NCBI GenBank assembly: GCA_937925845.1
Contig: CALAML010000037.1
Location: 1-49,881 of the forward strand
Length of the DNA stretch: 49,881 bases
Direction of reading: 5' to 3'
From: an uncultured Acidimicrobiales bacterium
GTDB taxonomy: Bacteria > Actinomycetota > Acidimicrobiia > Acidimicrobiales > CALAML01
Part shown: piece after piece, positions 16,512-23,776 of the stretch
Layout of the letters: each line of letters begins with the position of its first letter
How positions within the stretch are numbered: the first letter of the stretch is position 1
Notes under the pieces: generated by a model
Database searches by the model: none
The model's input: the letters and a program-made list of their open reading frames with translations, nothing else
Told to the model about the DNA's origin: nothing
Program-made: the position numbers and the translations under genes

Positions 16512-17015
16512 TTAGAAGCCCTGGGTCAGTTCGAGGTAGTGCCCGCCTGCCGCATCGGTGCCCTTCACATAGGCAAACACAATGTCGGTACCGGCGATGT
16601 CGCCCCGCCAGACGGTCTCGAATCCGAGTTCGGCGAGTCGGGCACATTCTGCGTCGACGTCATCGACCTTAAAGGCCACATGCATCACACACTCGCCGTG
16701 TTCTTCGAGCCACTCGACATGTGGTGACGAACCGCTCAGCACCTCGATGAACTCCATCTCAAGGTCGCCGGAGTGGCCGATGGCAACCTTGAGATGCACC
16801 GGCGTTTCGGCGCCTCGGTAGACCACCGGAATGTCGCTCTCGAACACGTCGAAGGGCCCAAACACCGGGTTCAGTCGGACCACGGTGGCATCGACGTCCG
16901 CCACCGCATAACCCACCTGATAGATCGGGGGAAGACCAAGGGCACCGGGCTCCAGGCCAAAGCTTGGTTCTGGAAGGTCTGGTGACGCGGCATCGGTATC
17001 GGTATTGGTGCTCAT
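16512..17015 (-). CDS. VOC (glyoxalase/dioxygenase fold) family protein
   Basis: A 167-residue single-module vicinal-oxygen-chelate protein. The first beta-alpha-beta-beta-beta unit begins at I-Y-Q-V-G-Y-A-V-A-D-V-D-A-T-V. The second begins at M-H-V-A-F-K-V-D-D-V-D-A and ends Y-L-E-L. This resembles methylmalonyl-CoA epimerase or glyoxalase-like members. The ATG at 17015 overlaps the stop of the flavin monooxygenase (ATGA), which sets the start; the upstream extension is a shadow. Tight coupling to the monooxygenase suggests it acts on the same substrate series, perhaps as an isomerase, lyase or binding protein. No reaction can be assigned. Confidence 0.8.
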   Translation of the reverse strand: MSTNTDTDAASPDLPEPSFGLEPGALGLPPIYQVGYAVADVDATVVRLNPVFGPFDVFESDIPVVYRGAETPVHLKVAIGHSGDLEMEFIEVLSGSSPHVEWLEEHGECVMHVAFKVDDVDAECARLAELGFETVWRGDIAGTDIVFAYVKGTDAAGGHYLELTQGF

Positions 17016-18802
17016 CGAAACTCCAGTCCCTCGAAGGCCCCCGACTCCCGCCACTCCTTGATGTAGGCGAAGTAGGCGACCGGCCCGTCAGGATAGCCGA
17101 GCGAGTTCAACAGCCCCGCCGGTCCCCGGTCCTGACCTTCGTTGTTGTAGTAGCCGGGGGTGCAGTCGGGCGCCCCGCCGAAGGTCCGGCCGCCGGCTTG
17201 GAGTTTTTCGATCCACGCGTCCTCCGCAGCTGCGGTTACCTCAACCTCGGCGGCGTCGTTGTCGATGGCGTGGCGGATGACCTTGGCGATGGTGGCGCCC
17301 GCTTCGACCAGGTTGTGAGGGACGTTGGAGATCAGGTTGGCGGCCTGAGTTGGGGAAACCACAAAGGCGTTCGGGAATCCGTGGACATGGATGCCGTGCA
17401 GCGTTCGCATGCCGTCGGCCCACCGGTCGGACAACTTCACCCCGTCCACCCCGGTCACATCGAAGCCGGACCGCCGCTGGTAGGTGGTGCCCACTTCAAA
17501 GCCGGAGGCATAGATAAGGCAGTCGAGGTCGTAGTGTGTCCCACCCGCGGTCACGCCGGTCTCGTCGATGCTCTCGACGCCGCGGCCATCAGTGTCGACC
17601 AGCGTGGTCGCCGGGTTGTTGAAGGCCTGGAGGTATTCGTCGTGGAAACACGGCCGCTTGCACAGCTGGCGATACCAGGGCTTGAGGGCTGCCGCCGTCG
17701 CCTGATCTTTCACAATCTCGTCGACCCGACTGCGGATCTCGTTCATCTTTTCGTCGTCGGATTCGTGGTAGGCGGCCAGGAAGCCTTCGGGGGTCAGGTC
17801 GCCGTTTTCGATGGTGCGGTCGCGGATTCTTTGGGAGATGTCGGTCCAACCGTCCATCACCAGATCCTCATCGGTAAAGCCGCCGGTTTGGAGGGTGGTG
17901 AAGTTCATCAGCCACTCCTCCTGCCAGCCGGGTTCGAGGCTGGCGAACCACGCCGGGTCGATCGGGTGGTTGTTGCGAATGTCGATCGACGACGGCGTGC
18001 GTTGGAACACAAACAGTTCGCCGCAGGCCCGGGCCAGGTGTGGAATCGCCTGCACCGATGTGGCGCCGGTGCCGATGATGCCCACCCGTTTGTCGGCCAG
18101 TCTGTCCATCAGCCCACCGGCCGGGTCGCCGCCGGTGTAGTCGTAATCCCACCGGCTGGTGTGGAAGCTGTGGCCGGCGAAGGTGTCGATGCCTGGAATG
18201 CCGGGGAGTTTGGGCCGGTGCAGTGGTCCGGTTCCGATGGCTACAAACTTGGCCCGCATCTCGTCGCCTCGATTGGTGCGGATGATCCATCGGCAGGCGA
18301 CGTCATCCCATTCGAGATCGGTGACTTCGGTTGAGAGCAGGGCGTTGTCGTAGAGATCGAAGTGGCTGCCGATTCGACGGCAGTGTTCAAGAATCTCTGG
18401 AGCGTGGGTGTACTTCTCGGTTGGTATGTGCCCGGTCTCTTCGAGCAGGGGTAGGTAGATGAGCGCTGCGGTATCGCACTGGGCTCCGGGGTAGCGGTTC
18501 CAATACCAGGTGCCGCCGAAGTCGCCGCCCTTTTCAATGATGCGAACGTCGTCGATGCCCGCCTGTTTGAGCCGGGCTCCGGTCACCAGGCCGGCGAAGC
18601 CGCCGCCAACGAAGGCCACCGTCACTTCATCGGTCACCGGTTCGCGTTCTTCGACCGCCACATAGGGGTCGTCGAGGTAGTGGGCGAACTGACCGGTGGG
18701 CTCGAGGTACTGCTCGTTGCCGTCGGCTCGCAGTCGTTTGTCCCGCTCCTCGAGATACTTCTCCCGCAGCGCGGCCCGGTCTTCTTCGGTTAGCTGAGAC
18801 AC
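17012..18802 (-). CDS. Baeyer-Villiger-type FAD/NADPH monooxygenase
   Basis: A 596-residue class B flavin monooxygenase. It has a first dinucleotide motif V-G-G-G-F-A-G (about 65-71) for FAD. The Baeyer-Villiger signature F208-x-G-x3-H214-x3-W218-D is present, and a second nucleotide motif G-T-G-A-T-S (244-249) would bind NADPH. An N-terminal helix-rich extension of about 55 residues resembles cyclohexanone/phenylacetone monooxygenase relatives. Such enzymes insert oxygen next to a ketone or oxidise amines and sulfur. The start is GTG at 18802 with a G-rich stretch about ten bases upstream. It is co-translated with the VOC protein downstream. The substrate is unknown. Confidence 0.92.
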   Translation of the reverse strand: MSQLTEEDRAALREKYLEERDKRLRADGNEQYLEPTGQFAHYLDDPYVAVEEREPVTDEVTVAFVGGGFAGLVTGARLKQAGIDDVRIIEKGGDFGGTWYWNRYPGAQCDTAALIYLPLLEETGHIPTEKYTHAPEILEHCRRIGSHFDLYDNALLSTEVTDLEWDDVACRWIIRTNRGDEMRAKFVAIGTGPLHRPKLPGIPGIDTFAGHSFHTSRWDYDYTGGDPAGGLMDRLADKRVGIIGTGATSVQAIPHLARACGELFVFQRTPSSIDIRNNHPIDPAWFASLEPGWQEEWLMNFTTLQTGGFTDEDLVMDGWTDISQRIRDRTIENGDLTPEGFLAAYHESDDEKMNEIRSRVDEIVKDQATAAALKPWYRQLCKRPCFHDEYLQAFNNPATTLVDTDGRGVESIDETGVTAGGTHYDLDCLIYASGFEVGTTYQRRSGFDVTGVDGVKLSDRWADGMRTLHGIHVHGFPNAFVVSPTQAANLISNVPHNLVEAGATIAKVIRHAIDNDAAEVEVTAAAEDAWIEKLQAGGRTFGGAPDCTPGYYNNEGQDRGPAGLLNSLGYPDGPVAYFAYIKEWRESGAFEGLEFR

Positions 18803-18937
18803 GGTTGGTAGACCCCCGGGGTTGCGACGCGGTGCACGATGGCCGCCAGACGCGCTGGCCAGCCAGGCCTAGTTCTGGCCCTTGCTCCCAATCTAGACAA
18901 AATCTTCTAATCCGTCCCCGCCGAAGCCAGCCGCATC

Positions 18938-19051
18938 CGAAATGTCGGCGCTAGCCATGAAATATCCAACGCCAGCACCGACATTTCGTGGGCCAATCCG
19001 AAATGTCGGCGCAAAGCGTGAAATAGCCAACGTAAGCACCGACATTTCGGA
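18938..19051 (-). repeat. Family 1 palindromic repeats, two copies, minus orientation
   Basis: The 297-base gap between the flavin monooxygenase and the homocysteine methyltransferase holds two copies of a long imperfect palindrome. Copy 1 spans 18938-18988 and copy 2 spans 18997-19051. Each has outer arms of about 14-16 nt with core GAAATGTCGG / CCGACATTTC around a loop of roughly 20 nt. In both copies the arms differ by one C-A mispair on the plus strand, which becomes a G-U wobble in minus-strand RNA. The loop motif (ATATTTCAT or CTATTTCAC) reads on the minus strand, so these copies are inverted relative to the two near 20.2-20.3 kb. No open frame or promoter was recognised in the rest of the gap. 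Confidence 0.85.
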
Positions 19052-19099
19052 CGATATTGGGGATGGCTTGGGTGAGCGGGATTGTGGCAGGATCGCCCG

Positions 19100-20170
19100 A
19101 TGACCAGCACTACCAGCCGGCCCGGTGTCGGCCATGACGTGATTGTGCTCGACGGTGGCATGGGTAAGGAGCTCCAGCGCATCGGAGCTCCGTTCGGCCA
19201 ACCGGAGTGGTCGGCTCTGGCGTTGATGGAAGCGCCGGAGAAGGTGATGGAGGCCCACCGGAACTTCATCGAAGCCGGGGCCGATGTGATCATCACCAAC
19301 ACCTATGCGGTGGTCGGTTACCACCTCGGCGACGATGTGTTTGCGGCACGCGGTCGCGAGCTGGCCGAGCTCGCTGGTCGACTGGCCCGCGATGTGGCCG
19401 ACGGCGCCGATCGTCCAGTGATGGTAGCGGGCTCGCTCCCGCCACTCTTCGGCAGCTACCGTCCAGCCAACTTTCGCCCCGACGTTGCTCCGGACCAATG
19501 GCGGATGCTCGCCGAGGCCCAGTCGCCCTATGTGGATTTCTGGCTCGGCGAAACCATCGGCTCGACCGCCGAGGCCAAGGTGCTGGCGGAAGCGGTCGAT
19601 GAAGTCGAATCCGAGCAGGCGCCAACGGGAGCCGGCGAAGTTGGTGCAGCGGTGGTTGGGGCCGACACCCAGACCGACACAGCGGTACCTGATCGCGCCG
19701 ATGCCGACGCCAGTCGCCCCGACACTCCCGATGGAGGCGTCGGACACCCCCACCGGCCGCGACCGTTGTGGCTGTCGTTCACGCTGGAAGACGAATTGGT
19801 CGATGGCCGAGCCCGGCTCTACAGCGGCGAGACGATTGTTGATGTGGCTCAGGTCGCAGTGGATCGGGCCGAGGCCGTGCTGTTTAACTGCGCCCGGCCC
19901 GAGGTGATGGCGCCAGCACTGAGCGAGCTGGCCGACATCCTGGGCGCCGACGGTTTGGCCCACACTCGGATCGGCGCCTACGCCAATGCGTTCCCGGAAC
20001 GCGAGGAGGGCTACGAAGCCAACTCGGTGATCCTCGAGCGACGGGCTGAGCTCACCGGTCAGGCCACGTTGGAGCTCGCCACCGAATGGAAGAACCTGGG
20101 AGCAACCATCATCGGCGGCTGCTGTGGCATGCACCCCGAACACATCGCCCCGTTCACCAGCCTCAAGTAA
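19100..20170 (+). CDS. Homocysteine S-methyltransferase family protein
   Basis: A 356-residue zinc methyltransferase of the pfam02574 type (betaine-, S-methylmethionine- or methionine-synthase-like). It has D-G-G-M-G-K-E-L at the start, N-T-Y-A in the second strand, F-N-C264 and G-G-C341-C342-G. The three cysteines are the standard zinc ligands that activate homocysteine. The ATG at 19100 has AGGA seven bases upstream. Residues of about 175-225 are a low-complexity insert rich in Ala, Asp, Gly and Pro that interrupts the barrel. It could make methionine from homocysteine with a methyl donor such as betaine or dimethylsulfoniopropionate, or act on a related thiol. The nearby demethylation island makes a betaine donor attractive but unproven. 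It is flanked on both sides by family 1 palindromes. Confidence 0.88.
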   Translation: MTSTTSRPGVGHDVIVLDGGMGKELQRIGAPFGQPEWSALALMEAPEKVMEAHRNFIEAGADVIITNTYAVVGYHLGDDVFAARGRELAELAGRLARDVADGADRPVMVAGSLPPLFGSYRPANFRPDVAPDQWRMLAEAQSPYVDFWLGETIGSTAEAKVLAEAVDEVESEQAPTGAGEVGAAVVGADTQTDTAVPDRADADASRPDTPDGGVGHPHRPRPLWLSFTLEDELVDGRARLYSGETIVDVAQVAVDRAEAVLFNCARPEVMAPALSELADILGADGLAHTRIGAYANAFPEREEGYEANSVILERRAELTGQATLELATEWKNLGATIIGGCCGMHPEHIAPFTSLK

Positions 20171-20235
20171 GCCAGACCAGGATCGGGCCGGTCCGGCCGG
20201 TCCCGGAACAGGCCGTTGGGAAATGTCGCCGGTCG

Positions 20236-20345
20236 GAAATGTCGGCGCTACACACGCATATTTCATGCTGGGCGCCGACATTTCACAGGCCGGTCGGAAA
20301 TGTCGGCGCTACACACGCATATTTCATGCTGGGCGCCGACATTTC
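20236..20345 (+). repeat. Family 1 palindromic repeats, two near-identical copies, plus orientation
   Basis: Two copies of a 49-bp palindrome lie at 20236-20284 and 20297-20345, spaced 61 bp. Each has perfect 13-bp arms GAAATGTCGGCGC / GCGCCGACATTTC around a 23-nt loop that contains ATATTTCAT. A 57-bp stretch (20228-20284 and 20289-20345) is identical between copies, pointing to a recent duplication. A partial left arm also occurs at about 20218-20230. The second copy ends 21 bases before the ATG of the TauD gene, so it would lie in or next to its leader. Confidence 0.9.
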
Positions 20346-20366
20346 GGATCGTTCTAGGATTGGGAC

Positions 20367-21212
20367 ATGGGTGTAACAGCAACGCCGGTGACCGGCGCAT
20401 TAGGGGCGGTGATCGACGGTACCGATCCTCGCGATGACGACTTCGATTTTGATGCGGTGCATGCCGCGCTGCTCGAACACGAGGTGGTCTTTTTCCGCGG
20501 CCTCAACCTGAACGAGGCCGAGCATCTGGAGTTGGGTCGACGGTTTGGTTCGCCCTCGGTCTTTCCGGTGGCCCGTATCCTTGGCGCCACTGAACCAACG
20601 ATGACCGTTATTGCCGATGGGCCCGAGAGCCCGAACGCGGCTGACGCCTGGCATACCGACGTCACTTGGACCGCCACTCCCCCGGCCTATGCGCTGCTCC
20701 ATATGGAAGAGGTGCCAGAGACTGGCGGCGACACGCTATGGGCTTCAGCCACCAAGGCCTACGAGGCACTTTCGCCCCAGATGCAGGAGTTCCTCTGCGG
20801 GCTGACGGTCATCCATGACCACGAGGGTTTTGCCCAGGCGGTCGCTCGCAAAGCCGGCGATGCGGCGGCGACGATCATCGAGGGGTTGGATCGCGACTAT
20901 CCGCCGGTGGAGCATCCGATGATTCGCACCCACCCGGAAAACGGGCGGCGGGGCATTTTCTATGCGGCCCGGTTCATCAGCCACATCAAGGGCATGACCG
21001 AGTCCGAGAGCGACGCCATCATCCGGTTTGTGGGCGAGCACATCAAGGATCCACGGTTCCATTGTCGGTGGAAGTGGGGCAACGGCGACCTTGCCATCTG
21101 GGACGAACGAGCCACGATGCACCGCGCCGCCGCCGACCACTGGCCCCAGCGGCGGGTGGTCCGACGCCTAGAGATCGACGGCGACCGGCCCTTCTTCACT
21201 GCCGACGCATAG
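20367..21212 (+). CDS. TauD/TfdA-family Fe(II)/2-oxoglutarate dioxygenase
   Basis: A 281-residue dioxygenase with the iron-binding facial triad visible as H96-T-D98 (in AWHTDVTW) and H252 (in TMHRAA). Arginines about ten residues later (QRRVVRR) can bind the 2-oxoglutarate carboxylate. The N-terminal G-A-V-I-D-G and E-V-V-F-F-R-G blocks are also typical. The family hydroxylates taurine, 2,4-D, gamma-butyrobetaine-like and other acids, often leading to C-S, C-O or C-N cleavage. AGGA (20356-20359) serves as ribosome site. Its leader is occupied by the family 1 repeats, which could affect expression. The substrate is unknown. Confidence 0.92.
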   Translation: MGVTATPVTGALGAVIDGTDPRDDDFDFDAVHAALLEHEVVFFRGLNLNEAEHLELGRRFGSPSVFPVARILGATEPTMTVIADGPESPNAADAWHTDVTWTATPPAYALLHMEEVPETGGDTLWASATKAYEALSPQMQEFLCGLTVIHDHEGFAQAVARKAGDAAATIIEGLDRDYPPVEHPMIRTHPENGRRGIFYAARFISHIKGMTESESDAIIRFVGEHIKDPRFHCRWKWGNGDLAIWDERATMHRAAADHWPQRRVVRRLEIDGDRPFFTADA

Positions 21213-21284
21213 GCCGAGCACGGCACGCGAACCAACGAGACCTCCGGCCCTCGGTGCGCCGCGAACTTGGGTGACGCCTGGGAT

Positions 21285-21911
21285 CTAATCGATGACGAGA
21301 TCAAAGCGTTCGGGCGTCATCACCTCACCGAAGTAGAGGTCTTCGGCCTCAGACCACCGCCCCTCCCAGTCGGCCCGGTAGGCGTCGCCTTCCCGGTCGA
21401 GCAGCTGTTGGCGGCGCAGGGCTTCGGAGGGATCGAGCAGCACGAGAAGGTCCAAGTGCTCGTGAAGCTCTGGCCTGGCGGTGTAGGCGCCCTCGAGCAT
21501 CACGATGGCTACGCCAGCGAGGGACAACCGTTGGATGGAGGACTCGAGCGGTGCTGGCTCGACGTCCCAATCCTGCGCCTCCCAGTCGAACGACCGCCAG
21601 GTCGCCTTACGCTCGCTCCGCAGCTCGACGAGAAGCTTGTGCTGTCGACGCCAGTCCATCGCGTTGGCAACCTTGTCCGCAGGGTTGCGGCTGTCCCAGG
21701 TTTGCGAAGACCCTCCGGCGTAGAACTGGTCGCCTTCGATAACTGCAACTGCCAGATCGTCTTCAGCGAGTATCGACTTCACGGTGGCAGCGAGCGTGCT
21801 CTTTCCTGCCCCACTCCGCCCATCGAGCGCGACGAATATGGTGCCGCTCGCCGCCGCAATCTGGGCCTTCAGTAAGCGAAGCAATGGCTCAGCTTTGGCT
21901 GCCGGAGTCAT
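21285..21911 (-). CDS. Uridine kinase-like P-loop NTPase
   Basis: A 208-residue kinase-like protein with Walker A G-R-S-G-A-G-K-S (31-38), the V-I-E-G-D-Q-F-Y segment and L-E-G-A-Y near residue 140. These match the uridine kinase/phosphoribulokinase group, where the D-x-F-Y part binds the nucleoside. C-terminal Arg-rich helices (RRQQLLDREGDAYRADW) form the usual lid. It might phosphorylate a nucleoside or another small molecule, and pathway context is lacking. It converges with the TauD gene and is followed upstream, on the same strand, by the surface protein. Confidence 0.8.
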   Translation of the reverse strand: MTPAAKAEPLLRLLKAQIAAASGTIFVALDGRSGAGKSTLAATVKSILAEDDLAVAVIEGDQFYAGGSSQTWDSRNPADKVANAMDWRRQHKLLVELRSERKATWRSFDWEAQDWDVEPAPLESSIQRLSLAGVAIVMLEGAYTARPELHEHLDLLVLLDPSEALRRQQLLDREGDAYRADWEGRWSEAEDLYFGEVMTPERFDLVID

Positions 21912-21948
21912 AGGGGGACGCTACTTCAGATGATTTGCGCGTCGGCAC

Positions 21949-23685
21949 CTACCGGAGGGCGCCACCCGGACGGTGGCCTCGTCGAGCGGAAAGAGCGAGT
22001 GTTCCCGCTATCAGCAGCGCCAGACCGAAGGTCACCATCGTGGCGGTAGAACCGCCGGTGAAGGCCAGCCGTTGGGGCGGTGGCGTTTGATCCACGCCAT
22101 CGACGAGCCCGTCACCGGTCGTCGACGTGGAGCTGGGGGCAGACACCGTTGTTGCAGTGGTTGGCGCGGTCGAGCTCGGCGCCACAGTCGTCGACGGCGT
22201 CACGGTCGTTGGAGCGGCGGTAGTCCCGGTCGTCGGCGCGGTGGTGGTCGTTGTCGTAGTCGTCGGCCCGGTCGTGGTCGTCGAAGTGGTGGTGGTCGTC
22301 GGTGCGATGGTGGTCGTTGTCGTAGTCGTCGGGGCGATTGTGGTCGTGGTCGTCGAAGTAGTGGTCGTTGTCGTAGTCGCAGGAGCGGTCGTGGTCGTGG
22401 TGGTCGGCTCGGGGATCTCGGCGTTGACCACCAGTACCTCGAGCGGGGCGTCGGCACTCACGGCCAGACCGGTGAGCGGAGAGCTGCGTGCGGTATCGAG
22501 CTCCCAGCCATCGACGGCGGTCTCGACGATGGCGTAAGTGCAACCCACAGTGTTCGGAGGGTCGTCGGGGTCCAGTCGTGCGGTCTCCAAACCGTCGAAG
22601 CTTCCCGAACCGCCACCGGCAGCGACGGTGATCTCATAGGGATCCTCCGGGAGGGTGCAGCCGTTGGTTGCCGTGAGGGTGAACCGCCAGTCCTCAGCTG
22701 GGGCGTCGCCGTCGACCGACTTGGTGACTTGGATCGACCCGGTCGGTGGGAAGATGGCAAGTGTCGGACCAATGAAGCTGAGATGTTCGCTGTTCCCCGA
22801 GCAGCCGCTCGGGATCTCAGCACAGGAGTCGTCGTCGCCGACCACGACCAGCATCGCGGCCACATCCGAGGTGGTGGAGTTGAAGCCGATGAACCTGGTC
22901 GCTTGGTTGCCGCAGGCAAAGGCGTCGCTCGACTGCGTCCCGCCGCACTGCGATCGGCCCGACGGGTCGGTGGCGAGCGGCGCGGCGCGCTGCGGCGTGA
23001 TGGTCGACAGCGAGATCACGGCTCCGGTGGAATCGAAGAGCTTGATGTAGGCCGGTTGACCCTCGCCGTCGACTCTGGTTTCGATATCGCCGAACCAGGC
23101 CCCGAAGGCCCGCACCGGACTACTGAACGCAAACATGACGGCGTCGAGGCTTGAGCCGTCGCCACCGGTTGCATTCCAGAGTGTTGGCTGACCGCCCGTG
23201 TCGTATAGCCGCGCCGGCCGCGGCGAGCAGTCCTGCAACGTGCTGGAAGTTCGCAGGGTCGGATCACTCGGGTTGGCAACATCCACCGTGCCCCAGCTCC
23301 CCTGGGCGGTCGACGCGGCGTCCGCTGCGCTCACATCGTGCTTGGCCACGTCGATGGTGACTCCACCGAGGGAGAGCGAGGTCGGGTTGGGCGTCGGATT
23401 GGCCGCAGGTGGCAGTGCACCGACGACGAAGGCCGGGGCGCCGGTTGCTGTTCGCCAGGGTCCATCGAGTTGGTCTGTTGCCGCCCGCAGCGCCGAGGTG
23501 TTGCTGCAGCCGCTGGCGGTGGCTGGCGTGGTGTAGACCTCGTCGGAGAACACCAGGGTAGGAGCGGCGTCGGCCACCGTGGCTGGGGTCAGAGAAAGAC
23601 CGAGCATGAGGGCCGGGGCAGCGACCCAACGTCGCAGGGAACCGAACCGCGCGAAGCGGCGACGGCAGAGTTCGGCAGGCTCCAT
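21949..23685 (-). CDS. Surface protein with Thr-rich stalk and LAFTG-type C-terminal anchor
   Basis: A 578-residue exported protein. It has an Arg-rich N terminus, a hydrophobic signal segment and a likely cleavage after V-A-D-A-A. Residues of about 40-310 form an uncharacterised domain with paired cysteines. About 315-420 resemble Cna-B/DUF5979-like beta domains (GSIQVTKSVDGDAPAEDWRF, TVGCTYAIVETAVDGWEL). About 425-525 is a Thr/Pro/Ala stalk likely to be glycosylated. The C terminus reads R-L-A-F-T-G-G, a 20-residue hydrophobic span, then Arg and Lys-like charges, so it is an LPxTG-type sorting signal or a simple membrane anchor. No sortase gene is in the window. Adhesion or cell-surface display is a reasonable inference; no enzyme motif is seen. 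Confidence 0.82.
   Translation of the reverse strand: MEPAELCRRRFARFGSLRRWVAAPALMLGLSLTPATVADAAPTLVFSDEVYTTPATASGCSNTSALRAATDQLDGPWRTATGAPAFVVGALPPAANPTPNPTSLSLGGVTIDVAKHDVSAADAASTAQGSWGTVDVANPSDPTLRTSSTLQDCSPRPARLYDTGGQPTLWNATGGDGSSLDAVMFAFSSPVRAFGAWFGDIETRVDGEGQPAYIKLFDSTGAVISLSTITPQRAAPLATDPSGRSQCGGTQSSDAFACGNQATRFIGFNSTTSDVAAMLVVVGDDDSCAEIPSGCSGNSEHLSFIGPTLAIFPPTGSIQVTKSVDGDAPAEDWRFTLTATNGCTLPEDPYEITVAAGGGSGSFDGLETARLDPDDPPNTVGCTYAIVETAVDGWELDTARSSPLTGLAVSADAPLEVLVVNAEIPEPTTTTTTAPATTTTTTTSTTTTTIAPTTTTTTTIAPTTTTTSTTTTGPTTTTTTTTAPTTGTTAAPTTVTPSTTVAPSSTAPTTATTVSAPSSTSTTGDGLVDGVDQTPPPQRLAFTGGSTATMVTFGLALLIAGTLALSARRGHRPGGALR
22130..22415. repeat. Threonine-codon low-complexity repeat
   Basis: About 285 bases of degenerate GTNGTN repeats (ACN codons on the minus strand). 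They encode the Thr-rich stalk of the surface protein with interspersed I-A-P and A-P units. The tract is a likely site of length variation between strains. Confidence 0.8.
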
Positions 23686-23776
23686 AGTGTTTCCGTCGGC
23701 GCTTCCGGCCGCCGATTGAACCCTGCGCCAATGAGCCCTGTGAAACCGTGTGCCAAGGAGCTCAGGGCCAACTGCC

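Noticed and set aside
16964-18334. 456-codon open frame on the plus strand
   Set aside because: Antisense to the Baeyer-Villiger monooxygenase with its complete signature motifs; the translated frame has no recognisable domain.
18893-20281. 462-codon open frame on the minus strand
   Set aside because: Antisense to the homocysteine methyltransferase and reads through the palindromic repeats at both ends.
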